A DNA stretch of 14,383 nt from DATAEK01 sp036258055 (GCA_036258055.1 DATAEK010000017.1:1-14383); one strand, 5' to 3'; positions 1 through 7,113 are shown, numbered from the stretch's first letter. The notes: generated from the letters alone by a model not told the origin. Made by a program: numbers and translations.

Positions 1-468
1 CGCGGTGAAGTCCTTGTCGGCAGAGGTGACGAGGGAGCTCGTTGCCAGCAGATATATCTTCGCGTTCGTGTTCGATTGATCCGAAACGAAGAACGGCCGG
101 AACCTGGTGCGTGGCCGGTGCGTGACGTAACCGGCCTCGAAGTCACGCAACGGCTCAACCGCAATTCCCGACCACCCCAGGACGGTGTCGAGGTAATAGG
201 TATTGCTTCCAAATTTGTAGTCGTTCGCACCGACATCGACGAAGAACCCGCCACGGCGGTCGCTGAAGAAATCGCGAATCAGCCACTCCTCGAGGTTCAG
301 CGAATCGTGATTGGGTCCGTACTTCTTGGCGAAGGACTCGCCTTCGTCCGTCACTAATACGGAGGTCCGCGGCCGTGTGTGCTCGATCTTCCAGGTCATG
401 ACGCCAACGATCGACGCGAGGAGGATGACTTCGAGCAGGTCGAAACGCCATCCGTTCCCTTTGGCCAT
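1..468 (-). CDS. FkbM-family methyltransferase, N-terminally membrane anchored (3' end cut off by window)
   Basis: Reading from an ATG at 468 gives 156 codons open to the left edge, so the C-terminal part is missing. Residues 10-26 are a hydrophobic segment, likely one membrane anchor. Residues 75-84 read FFVDVGANDY, the SAM-binding motif I of FkbM-type methyltransferases. They are followed by GSNTYYL (87-93), GIAVEP (101-106, the acidic end of strand 2) and a HRPRTRF...FFVSD stretch (117-129), all typical of this family. FkbM proteins O-methylate small molecules or sugars; the substrate here is unknown. An AAGGAGA Shine-Dalgarno 8 bases upstream fixes the start. It follows the membrane/Ig-like gene after 99 bases on the same strand. 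Family assignment is fairly sure; a link to pilus or envelope glycan modification is inference. Confidence 0.85.
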   Translation of the reverse strand, partial: MAKGNGWRFDLLEVILLASIVGVMTWKIEHTRPRTSVLVTDEGESFAKKYGPNHDSLNLEEWLIRDFFSDRRGGFFVDVGANDYKFGSNTYYLDTVLGWSGIAVEPLRDFEAGYVTHRPRTRFRPFFVSDQSNTNAKIYLLATSSLVTSADKDFTA

Positions 469-567
469 GACCCTGTCTCCTTGAAAGACGCACACGACCG
501 CTGCCCGCGACCCACGCGGCATCTGGTTCCGTCTGTCTGTTGGCGATGGCGAGAGTGGTCGCGCGAT
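469..567. other. Short intergenic gap, no terminator seen
   Basis: This 99-base gap lies between the stop of the Ig-like membrane protein gene (TAG at 570-568) and the FkbM-family ATG. Apart from the Shine-Dalgarno site I see only a weak, imperfect GC-rich inverted match (GCCGCG with CGCGGGC) and no T-run after it. A rho-independent terminator is therefore not supported, and read-through into the methyltransferase gene is likely. A promoter cannot be excluded by eye. Confidence 0.5.
476..482 (-). promoter_or_regulatory. Shine-Dalgarno of the FkbM-family gene
   Basis: AAGGAGA on the minus strand ends 7 bases before the ATG at 468, with the AGGAG core 8 bases away. It is one of the strongest ribosome sites in the window. 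It decides the start of the left-edge gene, whose frame differs from a competing 112-codon open frame over the same bases. Confidence 0.75.
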
Positions 568-1488
568 CTACCGTCGGCCCGGCAACACGCTGAGCAAGGC
601 TGACACTTCGGTTATCCGCATCGGGCCGCCGACGATGCGGGCTCTGACTGTGTACTGGCCAGGCGCCCGCGTCGAGAACGTCGCCTTCGCGATGCTGTCG
701 CGTCCAATGGGCGCAGTCGAGACCGTGTGGCCATCGATGCTGAACTCGATGAGTGCGGGCGGATCGCTCCGGCCATTGACGAGCGCGCGCAGCGTGACGC
801 GATCGCCGGTCATGACCACTTCCGGATTGAGGATCAGCCGGAGGATCTTGACCGGACCGCCCTCGATCTGGTCGTCGTCGCCGCCGCCGCCGCCGCCGAA
901 CGCGGGCGACCGTATCGTTCCAGCCGATCCGCCTCCCTGGCTGCCCCCCGGCGACCGAGCCGGCGCGTTCGCGCCGCCGCCTCCACCTACCAGCGCGGGC
1001 TTCGGAGGGTCCGGCGGTCCTGGGGCGCCCGGCGTTCGCCCTGGCGGGATCCCGGTTCGCGACGTGCCTGAAGGCCTCATTGCGTCGCCGGCGCCCCGCA
1101 CGGCCTTCGAGAGTCCTACGGCGTCGTCAATATCGCCGGCTGCGCCCTTGGAATCGTCGAGCGTGAAGAAGAGGGTGTGATAGCCCCGCGCTTCAGCCGC
1201 GGCGAAGACGCGCTGCGCCTTCGCGCGGCCGCCGATGCTCATCGAATAGGAAACGCCAATCGCCGCGACGCACGCGAACACGAATGCGGTTGCGGCCGGC
1301 CCGAGGCTGTCGGCGATCCAGTCGCCGAGCGTGCGCTCGAGGACCAGCAGCACGAATCCCGCGATCATCAGGCCGAGGACGTCCACACCTGTGCGCGTGA
1401 GCTGCACGGTCACCGTCGCAGCTGTGACGCACAGTCCCGCCCAGAGTACGGGACGAGAAAGTCTCGGCTTGTGAAGCGCACGCGCCAT
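568..1488 (-). CDS. Membrane protein with Gly/Pro-rich linker and C-terminal Ig-like domain, function unknown
   Basis: 306 residues that I do not recognise as a named family. The N-terminus holds three hydrophobic stretches at about 12-29, 35-51 and 66-83, consistent with inner-membrane spans. Residues 84-135 form a mixed segment. About 140-210 is a low-complexity linker rich in Gly, Pro and Ser, with runs of five and six glycines and DDD at 204-206. Residues 213-303 look like a beta-sandwich of Ig/CARDB type, with alternating hydrophobics and motifs such as GDRVTLRALV and PGQYTVRARI. The likely picture is a membrane platform carrying an extracytoplasmic beta domain on a flexible arm. GGAAGG lies about 7 bases before the ATG. 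It follows the 55-residue peptide gene by 30 bases and probably shares its transcript. Confidence 0.7.
   Translation of the reverse strand: MARALHKPRLSRPVLWAGLCVTAATVTVQLTRTGVDVLGLMIAGFVLLVLERTLGDWIADSLGPAATAFVFACVAAIGVSYSMSIGGRAKAQRVFAAAEARGYHTLFFTLDDSKGAAGDIDDAVGLSKAVRGAGDAMRPSGTSRTGIPPGRTPGAPGPPDPPKPALVGGGGGANAPARSPGGSQGGGSAGTIRSPAFGGGGGGDDDQIEGGPVKILRLILNPEVVMTGDRVTLRALVNGRSDPPALIEFSIDGHTVSTAPIGRDSIAKATFSTRAPGQYTVRARIVGGPMRITEVSALLSVLPGRR
871..897. repeat. Trinucleotide tract (GTC)3(GCC)6 inside the linker
   Basis: On the plus strand the bases read three GTC then six GCC units. On the coding strand this is six GGC (Gly) and three GAC (Asp) codons in the flexible linker of the membrane/Ig-like protein. 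A pure triplet run can change length by slippage without shifting the frame, so the linker may vary among strains. That variation is inferred, not seen. Confidence 0.7.
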
Positions 1489-1518
1489 CGAACAACCTTC
1501 CCTTGGGTTCGTCGGTGG

Positions 1519-1686
1519 CTAACTTACGAGTTGCGCTGCCCATTCCACGAGTGATCGCAGCATCATCTCGAACCAGCCCAGTGTCGCCTTGGGCCCTCCC
1601 ACGACGATGGTCAGGAACAGGACGAGCATGATCAACGGAACGGTCGTCATCATTCCGTCACGAGCGCCGCTGCCTGAAGTCCGCAT
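1519..1686 (-). CDS. Small single-span membrane peptide (55 aa)
   Basis: ATG at 1686 to TAG at 1521-1519 gives 55 residues. After a short Gly/Ser/Arg-containing head, residues 14-30 are strongly hydrophobic (TTVPLIMLVLFLTIVVG), then comes an amphipathic tail with two tryptophans (GWFEMMLRSLVEWAAQLVS). GGGAGG lies only 3 bases before the first ATG, rather tight, so the paired ATGs 11 codons in (about 1653) could be the true start, giving a 44-residue peptide. It sits 75 bases after the VWA gene and 30 before the Ig-like membrane protein gene. It lacks the G-X4-E-Y processing motif of Flp pilins, so I do not call it a pilin. Function is unknown. Confidence 0.6.
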   Translation of the reverse strand: MRTSGSGARDGMMTTVPLIMLVLFLTIVVGGPKATLGWFEMMLRSLVEWAAQLVS

Positions 1687-1761
1687 GATCCTCCCTGGGT
1701 GCTTGACCGTCCTCTACGACGAGAATTGCGTCCGACCGGTTTGTTCCTTGCCTGATCGAGC

Positions 1762-3735
1762 CTACTTCGATGGCGCGAAATACCCGCCGACCGTCCGGAT
1801 CGTCGCCTGCGGCTCCGCCTTGATCTTGATCTCCACCGAGCGCCAGCTCCCATCGCGCTGGATGTGCGTCGAAGTGAAACCGAGCACGTAACGACGCCGG
1901 AGATCATCCACGACCTTCCGGTATTCCTCCGAGAGCTGGGACACGTCGGTGGGAAAGAACGCGCGTCCGCCCGACACGTCCGCGATCTTCTGCAGCACGT
2001 CGTGGTCCACGTTGGTGCCGAGACCAATCGCGAACACCATCGCGCCGCTGTCCTTGATGTATTTGAGAACGTCTTCGATTCGCCGCGTACTGCCCGCCGC
2101 CGTTCCAGCGTTGTTCTCGTCGCGGCCATCGGTCATGACCACGACAACTCGCCGGCCGTCTGCGTACTTTATCCGAAGTAGGGATTCTGACAAGGCATCA
2201 AAAAGCGCCGTCCCGCCGTTGGCGCGATACTCCTTGATCGCCTCGCGGCTAAAGTCCCGGTTCGTCGACAGATCGTGGGCGAAAGTCGCGCGATCGCCGA
2301 ACAGCAGGAGCGCCAGTTTGTCGCGTTCCTGGAGGGCCTCGACGAACTCGGTCGCGCTCGCGACCACATCTCCCTCTTTCTTCTTCATGCTCCCGCTCGA
2401 ATCGAGCGCCAGCACGATCGACACGGGCTGCACGGCTTCCTGGAACGTCTCCACGGACTGCTGCGCTCCGTCCTCGAACACCTCGAGGTCGTCCTTCGTC
2501 AGATCGAGGTAACGGCCCGTTGGATCCATCGCCGTGAATTCGATTCGGGGGCGGATTGGCGGCGGCTTTGGTGCGAAGTATCCCGGTCTCGTCTTGATGA
2601 TGTAGTCCGCGACGCTCGTCTGCACCGTGATCGCGCGCCACGAGCCGTCAACCCGTTGATCCCGGGGCGTATACGTGAGCAGATACCGGTTCTGCACGTC
2701 CTCGGTCAGCGTGTCGTGCACTTCGGCGAGTTGCTCGTCCCGCGTCGGGAAGAAGAATCGGCCGCCGGTTTCGAGCGCGAGCTGCCGCAGGAGCCGCTCT
2801 CCTTTCAACGAGATGCCCGCCACGCCACCGATCCCGACGACGTAGAGCGTCGCGCCCGTGGAGCGGACCGCTGTCAACGCCTCGGCGAAGTCGGTCGTGC
2901 TGTTCTCGTCGTAGCCGTCCGTAATCAAGACAATCGCTCGCCGCCCCTCGGCATTCGTCAGGCTGTGGGCCACCTGCGTCAGCGAGTCGAGGATCGCCGT
3001 CCCGCCCCCGGGATGAATCGCCTGGATGCCTTCGAGGATCGTCGGGCGGTCGTTGGTCGGCCCGGTCACGGCGCCGACCCCTTTGGTGAAGGGCGCCACG
3101 ATCATCCGGTCGAGCGGCGTCATGTAACCTGACAGCGTCGCCGCGGTCCTCTGCACGAAGTCCATCCGCCGGGACATGCTGGCGCTGCTGTCCACCATCA
3201 GCGCGAACGTCGCCCCCACTGCCTCCTGTCTGACGACATCGAGCGTCTGCGGGATCCCGTTCTCGAGCACCGAGAACTGGTTCGGCGACAAACCTTTCAC
3301 GAAGCGCCCCTTCGCATCCTGGACCGACGCCTCGAGGAGCACGCTGTTGACTTCCGAGACCTCCGCCACCTCGAACGGCTCGAGCACCACTTTGTCGCGA
3401 GCGGCGTTACCGGCCCCATCAGAGACTTCAACGGAAATCTCGCGCCGTTCGAACGGATTGTCGTCGATCCACTCCGCCGCGTACGGCGGACCCTGCGTGA
3501 CCGAGGTCAGAAGCTTCTCGTCGACGTAGAACCGGACTTCCGCCGGCATCACGTTGGGTAGATGGTGCACCTGCGCGACGATGCGAACCGTCCCCGGAAG
3601 GCCGGTCCGGCCCAGAGGGGACGTGATGCGAACGCTCAGCGCCGGGTCCTGCCGTGCCAGGGCCGTCGCGGCCGCGCAAAGCGTCAGCAGAACGACGGGC
3701 GCGAGCCTCCGGCACGGCATGGCTGCGAACGACAT
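1762..3735 (-). CDS. Secreted tandem VWFA-related domain protein
   Basis: 657 residues. Residues 1-28 form a signal peptide (hydrophobic 11-25, then ALARQ). An Ig-like segment spans about 33-120. Two VWFA-related modules follow, about 130-390 and 395-656. Each has a lead-in ending in a V(L/F)E(N/D)G turn (residues 156-160 and 419-423), a VWA fold and a closing DGSWR...GYFAP block (364-388 and 628-655). Both metal sites look intact: D182-x-S-x-S186, T246 and D273 in the first; D445-x-S-x-S449, T509 and D536 in the second. VWA domains bind ligands through a divalent metal, so an exported adhesive or scaffold role is plausible. The start is 3 bases after the AAA ATPase stop, without a clear ribosome site, suggesting coupling; Met6 (3720) is an alternative. 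The VWFA-related family is common in Acidobacteriota. Confidence 0.88.
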   Translation of the reverse strand: MSFAAMPCRRLAPVVLLTLCAAATALARQDPALSVRITSPLGRTGLPGTVRIVAQVHHLPNVMPAEVRFYVDEKLLTSVTQGPPYAAEWIDDNPFERREISVEVSDGAGNAARDKVVLEPFEVAEVSEVNSVLLEASVQDAKGRFVKGLSPNQFSVLENGIPQTLDVVRQEAVGATFALMVDSSASMSRRMDFVQRTAATLSGYMTPLDRMIVAPFTKGVGAVTGPTNDRPTILEGIQAIHPGGGTAILDSLTQVAHSLTNAEGRRAIVLITDGYDENSTTDFAEALTAVRSTGATLYVVGIGGVAGISLKGERLLRQLALETGGRFFFPTRDEQLAEVHDTLTEDVQNRYLLTYTPRDQRVDGSWRAITVQTSVADYIIKTRPGYFAPKPPPIRPRIEFTAMDPTGRYLDLTKDDLEVFEDGAQQSVETFQEAVQPVSIVLALDSSGSMKKKEGDVVASATEFVEALQERDKLALLLFGDRATFAHDLSTNRDFSREAIKEYRANGGTALFDALSESLLRIKYADGRRVVVVMTDGRDENNAGTAAGSTRRIEDVLKYIKDSGAMVFAIGLGTNVDHDVLQKIADVSGGRAFFPTDVSQLSEEYRKVVDDLRRRYVLGFTSTHIQRDGSWRSVEIKIKAEPQATIRTVGGYFAPSK

Positions 3736-3738
3736 GTC

Positions 3739-5046
3739 TTACGCGTACGTCGGTGGGGCTTCTCGGTCATCCACGAAATACGCGGCGCAGGCTGCCTCGA
3801 GAAGCTCCGGTGAAACTTCGGCCGGCTGGCCGAGATACTCGGCCAGCGACGTGACCTGGCCGATCAGATCACGCGGGTGGCAGCCGCGCAGCTGAATCTG
3901 ACGCGGCTTGAAATACGTGGCCAGGAGCCACTCGATGACATCGGGACGGAATTCCAGGTGCTGCTCGCGGCAGCAGTTCTCGAAGATCTGCAGGAACTCC
4001 GCCTTGGTCGGGCTCTCGGCAAAAATCTTGTAGTGGATACGGCGCAGGAACGCTTCGTCCACGAGCTCCCCCGGCCGGATGTTCGTGGCGAACACGATCA
4101 TCGTCATGAACGGGAAATCGAATTTCTGACCCGTTTGCAGGGTCAGGAAGTCCACGCGGCTTTCGAGCGGGACGATCCAGCGGTTGAGGAGCTCGCGCGG
4201 CGAGCACGACTGACGGCCGAAGTCGTCGATGACCAGCACGCCGCCGTTGGACACCGCCTGAACCGGGGCACGGTAGAAGCCGAGCGTCGGGCTGTAACTG
4301 AGCTCGAGCTGATCGAGCGACAGCTCGCCGCCGACCATGACCATCGGCCTGCGGCAGCGGATCCATCGGCGATCGCGCTCGTTCCCGAGGTCCAACCGCT
4401 CGTTCGCTTCTTCCGGCACTGGCTCGTGATTGACCGGGTCGAAGAAGCGGATGATGCTGCCTTCGACCTCGAGCGCATGGGGCACGAGGATGTCGCCGAG
4501 CAGGAGGTTGTGAATCGCCTGCGAGATGACGGTCTTGCCGTTCCCGGGAGGCCCGTACACGAACATCGAGTGCCCGGCGTTGACCGCGGGTCCCAATTGA
4601 TCGAGCACGCGCTGGCTGATGACGAGATGCGAAAACGCGGCGCGCACCTTGGCGCGATCGACCTGGTGCGGGACAGAGGCGCGGAACGCTTCCATGTACT
4701 TGCGGTATTGCTGGAGCGGAACGGGCGCGCAGCCGACGTAGTGGCTCTGCTCGAGAAACAGCATCGCGCGGGAGCGGCCGATGTCGGTGATCCGGTAGTG
4801 ATACGAAGGAGCGCCCAGCGCACCGCCGGAGATCTCGACCTGGTGCTGCTGCTTGATGCCCGCGATCACCGGTTCGAGCGCGAGGAACGGCAGGCCAAGG
4901 CGCCGTGACAGCTCCGTGCCGGTCAGCTCGCCCGAGAAGTGCAGCGTTTTGAGCGTGAGCTGGGTGATGAGATCACGGGACAGCCCCGCTTCCTCGAGCG
5001 TTTTGGGGGCACGCAGGTCGAGCGCGGTCGACTCAGCGGTGATCAT
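3739..5046 (-). CDS. AAA+ ATPase with N-terminal winged-helix-like region (Tad-locus associated)
   Basis: 435 residues, predicted cytoplasmic. Residues about 28-100 resemble a winged-helix fold (LTGTELSRRLGLP as helix-turn-helix, YHYRITDIGR as wing). The AAA+ core has Walker A GPPGNGKT (165-172), Walker B VLVIDDFG (270-277), a sensor-1-like VFATNI (318-323), an arginine-finger candidate R335/R336 in EAFLRRIHY, and a sensor-2 candidate R392 in GCHPRDLIGQV. This makes it a probable ring-forming remodelling ATPase. I know relatives only as uncharacterised ATPases near Tad genes. Its ATG overlaps the TadD stop by one base (TAATG), and the tandem-VWA gene begins 3 bases after its stop, so the three are probably translated together. 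The position recalls MoxR/VWA pairs, but the winged-helix region is not a MoxR feature. The family is certain; the role is open. Confidence 0.85.
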   Translation of the reverse strand: MITAESTALDLRAPKTLEEAGLSRDLITQLTLKTLHFSGELTGTELSRRLGLPFLALEPVIAGIKQQHQVEISGGALGAPSYHYRITDIGRSRAMLFLEQSHYVGCAPVPLQQYRKYMEAFRASVPHQVDRAKVRAAFSHLVISQRVLDQLGPAVNAGHSMFVYGPPGNGKTVISQAIHNLLLGDILVPHALEVEGSIIRFFDPVNHEPVPEEANERLDLGNERDRRWIRCRRPMVMVGGELSLDQLELSYSPTLGFYRAPVQAVSNGGVLVIDDFGRQSCSPRELLNRWIVPLESRVDFLTLQTGQKFDFPFMTMIVFATNIRPGELVDEAFLRRIHYKIFAESPTKAEFLQIFENCCREQHLEFRPDVIEWLLATYFKPRQIQLRGCHPRDLIGQVTSLAEYLGQPAEVSPELLEAACAAYFVDDREAPPTYA

Positions 5047-6002
5047 TATGGCTCCAATCCAAGGGCGGCCTTGCGCGCCTGCACGGCCCTCTGCCGCGCG
5101 ATGACGAGTGACGGTTGTGCGGCCGCGGCCCGATCGAATGCCTCGGCAGCTTCGGGATACCGGCCGGTCGCGAGACGAAGCATACCGACGTTGTACTGCG
5201 CCGACGCGGAGCGGCCCGCCATCAGACGCTCCTCGGCGCCGGGGAAATCGCCTTCAATCGCCTGGGCGAGCGCCAGGTTGTTGCGCGCGACCTCGAAGTT
5301 CGGGTCGACGACCAATGCCGCCGAGCAGTAGCGGACGGCAGACTCGGTTCGTCCTCGTTCCAAATCCAAGTAGCACAGGTTGTTGAGCGCGAACGCCGCG
5401 CGAGGGTCGAGCGCCACGGCGCGCGCGTACGCGACTGCTGCGCCCGATGGATCGCCGAGCGCCTGCAGCACGGTGCCGAGCGTGTTCTGCAGGTCGGCCG
5501 ATTTGGGATTGCAGTGCAGCCCGCGATACGCCTCGCTCAAGGCGATCTCGGGCGATCCCCAATCTCGCCAGATCCGCGCCATGCCGTCGTAAGCGACCGC
5601 ATCGCACGGCTCGAGCGCAGTCGCGCGCTGGTAGTGCCGGAACGCGTAGTCGAGCACGCCAGCCTCACGATACGCCGATGCGACGAGGCGATGGGTCTGT
5701 GAATCCTCGTGCATCGAGAGCAGCAGCAGCGCTTTCGCCAGCTGGGGGTCGCTGCTCTCGATCGTAGGAAGGAGACTCGACTTCGGCTTCGCTTTCGCCT
5801 GGAGCGAGCGGACCTTCCGCATGAATTCCTGCAGCGACGGCGCCTCGGGCGCGACGTCGGCGTCGAGACTGACCTTCGGCTCGCCCGGTTTCACGAACCG
5901 CGACTCGAGCCCTTTGCCGTGCGTCGCACACCCCGATGCCGCAATCAGTGCCGCGACCGTCACCAGCGATAACCGCCGCGGCACGTTTCCCATGATCACC
6001 AT
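5046..6002 (-). CDS. tadD: TadD-like TPR lipoprotein of the Tad pilus
   Basis: 318 residues with a lipoprotein signal: basic N-terminus, hydrophobic 12-22 and lipobox A22-S-G-C25, so Cys25 is the likely lipidation site. About six TPR-type helix pairs occupy residues 103-298, e.g. DYAFRHYQRATALEP (118-132), GAAVAYARAVALDP (187-200), SAVRYCSAALVVDP (221-234) and EAAEAFDRAAAAQP (284-297). TadD proteins are TPR lipoproteins needed for Tad pilus biogenesis, probably helping secretin assembly like a pilotin. ATG at 6002 gives the longest frame; ATG at 5993 (Met4) would still keep the whole signal. Only a weak GGGA lies upstream. It follows the micro-ORF by 57 bases, and its stop overlaps the next ATG by one base. 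Confidence 0.85.
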   Translation of the reverse strand: MVIMGNVPRRLSLVTVAALIAASGCATHGKGLESRFVKPGEPKVSLDADVAPEAPSLQEFMRKVRSLQAKAKPKSSLLPTIESSDPQLAKALLLLSMHEDSQTHRLVASAYREAGVLDYAFRHYQRATALEPCDAVAYDGMARIWRDWGSPEIALSEAYRGLHCNPKSADLQNTLGTVLQALGDPSGAAVAYARAVALDPRAAFALNNLCYLDLERGRTESAVRYCSAALVVDPNFEVARNNLALAQAIEGDFPGAEERLMAGRSASAQYNVGMLRLATGRYPEAAEAFDRAAAAQPSLVIARQRAVQARKAALGLEP

Positions 6003-6059
6003 GTGATGAATCCCGTCACTGTCCCGACATCGTCGCAGCCGATGCCAACACCCCTGCTG

Positions 6060-6158
6060 TCAGTCGTCGTCACGCCCCAGCCGGCTGCGGCGCCGCACTA
6101 GGTACAGCACCAGGAAAACGCCTGCCAGAACCATCAACGCGATATTGAGGCTGCTCAT
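6060..6158 (-). CDS. 32-residue membrane micro-protein between tadC and tadD
   Basis: ATG at 6158 to TGA at 6062-6060 encodes 32 residues. SSLNIALMVLAGVFLVLYLV forms one membrane span from about residue 2 to 21. A cytoplasm-type basic segment RRRSRLGR follows, then three Asp at the end. By the positive-inside rule the N-terminus would face the periplasm. A good ribosome site, GGGAGGG, lies 10 bases upstream. The gene starts 21 bases after the tadC stop and ends 57 bases before tadD, on the same strand. It has no stop-free alternative worth more. It is too short for confident homology, but the ribosome site, membrane topology and operon spacing together support a real gene. A small partner of the TadB/TadC platform is a guess. 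Confidence 0.6.
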   Translation of the reverse strand: MSSLNIALMVLAGVFLVLYLVRRRSRLGRDDD

Positions 6159-6168
6159 CGTCTGCTTT

Positions 6169-6175
6169 CCCTCCC
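6169..6175 (-). promoter_or_regulatory. Shine-Dalgarno of the 32-residue micro-ORF
   Basis: GGGAGGG on the minus strand, 10 bases before the ATG at 6158 and just after the tadC stop codon. It is the main evidence that the micro-ORF is translated, since the short gap would not otherwise need such a site. Confidence 0.6.
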
Positions 6176-6179
6176 GGCT

Positions 6180-7106
6180 CTACGGAGCCTGACGTTCCAC
6201 TACGTCCGGTTTGAACAGTCGGAAATACTCGATGACCGCGGGTCCCAGGATTGCCACGTACAGCGCCGGAAACAGGCAAAACACCAGCGGGAACACGAGC
6301 TTGACGCCGATCTTTCCGGCACGCTCTTCCGCTGCCTGCCGCCGTTTGGTTCGAGCGACTTCGGCGTGCGTCCGGAGCGCCTGCGCGATGCTCGTGCCGA
6401 AGCGATCCGTCTGGATCAACATCGACACAAGCGACCGGACCTCATCCACCTTGGTGCGCGAGGCGAAGTTCTTGAACGCTTCGAGCCGCGGCTTGCCGGC
6501 CCGCATCTCGGTGCTGATCAACCGGAACTCTTCGGCGAGCGCGGGATACGTAATGTCGAGCTCGTCGCTGGTCCGCATGATCGCCTGGTCGATGCCCGAT
6601 CCCGCCTCGATGCAGACGATCATCAGGTCAAGCGCATCCGGAAGGCCGTTGCGAATCTGCTTCTGCCTGAGGGCGGTCTGCCGCCCGAGCCACACGCTTG
6701 GGAGCACGAAGCCGAAGGCGGCGCCAAGCAACGCGAAGTACCAGCGCGAGAAGCCGAACACCATCAGGGTGAGGCCGCCAACAATGAACGGCATCAGGGT
6801 CTCGGATGCGCCGTAGACCACCGCCGCCGTCAGACTGCGATAGCCGGCAGTCGAAAGGCGGCGCCGGAGCCGCGTCATCTCCTTCGGCGATTTCGGCACG
6901 ATCTGCTGGAACCGCTTGACCCACGGCGCCGGCGCCTCGGTCAGGTGCAGCTGCGCGAGGATCCCTTCGCCGCTCCGCTGCGACAGGCGCCGGATCTGGC
7001 GCTGTTCGGGCGTGGTCCAGTTCAGCGCCAGCGACGCTATTGCGGCGGCCCCGAGCGCGACCGACGCGAAGACCGCAATCAGAACAAGTGGCAAATCAAT
7101 GGACAT
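6180..7106 (-). CDS. tadC: TadC, inner-membrane platform protein of the Tad pilus (T2SS GspF family)
   Basis: 308 residues from ATG 7106, the start I prefer. The frame stays open upstream to 7160, but that extension is Ser/Arg-rich and overlaps tadB, whereas 7106 lies 7 bases after the tadB stop with TGAGG before it. Hydrophobic segments lie at about 5-28, 92-117, 121-139 and 267-292. The T2SSF region covers about 155-285: LPDALDLMIVCIEAGSGIDQA (155-175), then EMRAGKPRLEAFKNFA (200-215), DEVRSLVSMLIQTDRFGTSIAQALR (221-245) and RRQAAEERAGKIGVKLVFPL (256-274), all typical of TadC. With TadB it should form the membrane base on which the CpaF ATPase extrudes Flp pilin. Length fits the family. Confidence 0.92.
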   Translation of the reverse strand: MSIDLPLVLIAVFASVALGAAAIASLALNWTTPEQRQIRRLSQRSGEGILAQLHLTEAPAPWVKRFQQIVPKSPKEMTRLRRRLSTAGYRSLTAAVVYGASETLMPFIVGGLTLMVFGFSRWYFALLGAAFGFVLPSVWLGRQTALRQKQIRNGLPDALDLMIVCIEAGSGIDQAIMRTSDELDITYPALAEEFRLISTEMRAGKPRLEAFKNFASRTKVDEVRSLVSMLIQTDRFGTSIAQALRTHAEVARTKRRQAAEERAGKIGVKLVFPLVFCLFPALYVAILGPAVIEYFRLFKPDVVERQAP

Positions 7107-7113
7107 GACGGCC

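Noticed and set aside
155..493. 112-codon minus-strand frame at the left edge
   Set aside because: It is the wrong frame over the FkbM-family gene. The correct frame starts at 468 with a strong ribosome site and shows family motifs; the 112-codon product is Arg-rich without any.
469..567. Possible terminator hairpin before the methyltransferase gene
   Set aside because: The GC-rich inverted match is imperfect and no T-run follows it on the minus strand.
1519..1686. Flp-type pilin candidate for the 55-residue peptide
   Set aside because: Size fits, but there is no G-X4-E-Y prepilin processing site before the hydrophobic segment and the tail is amphipathic with Trp, so a pilin call is not supported.
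3877..4908. 343-codon plus-strand open frame opposite the AAA+ gene
   Set aside because: It is a shadow of the AAA+ ATPase coding bias; there are no motifs, and the minus-strand product has intact Walker A, Walker B and sensor residues.
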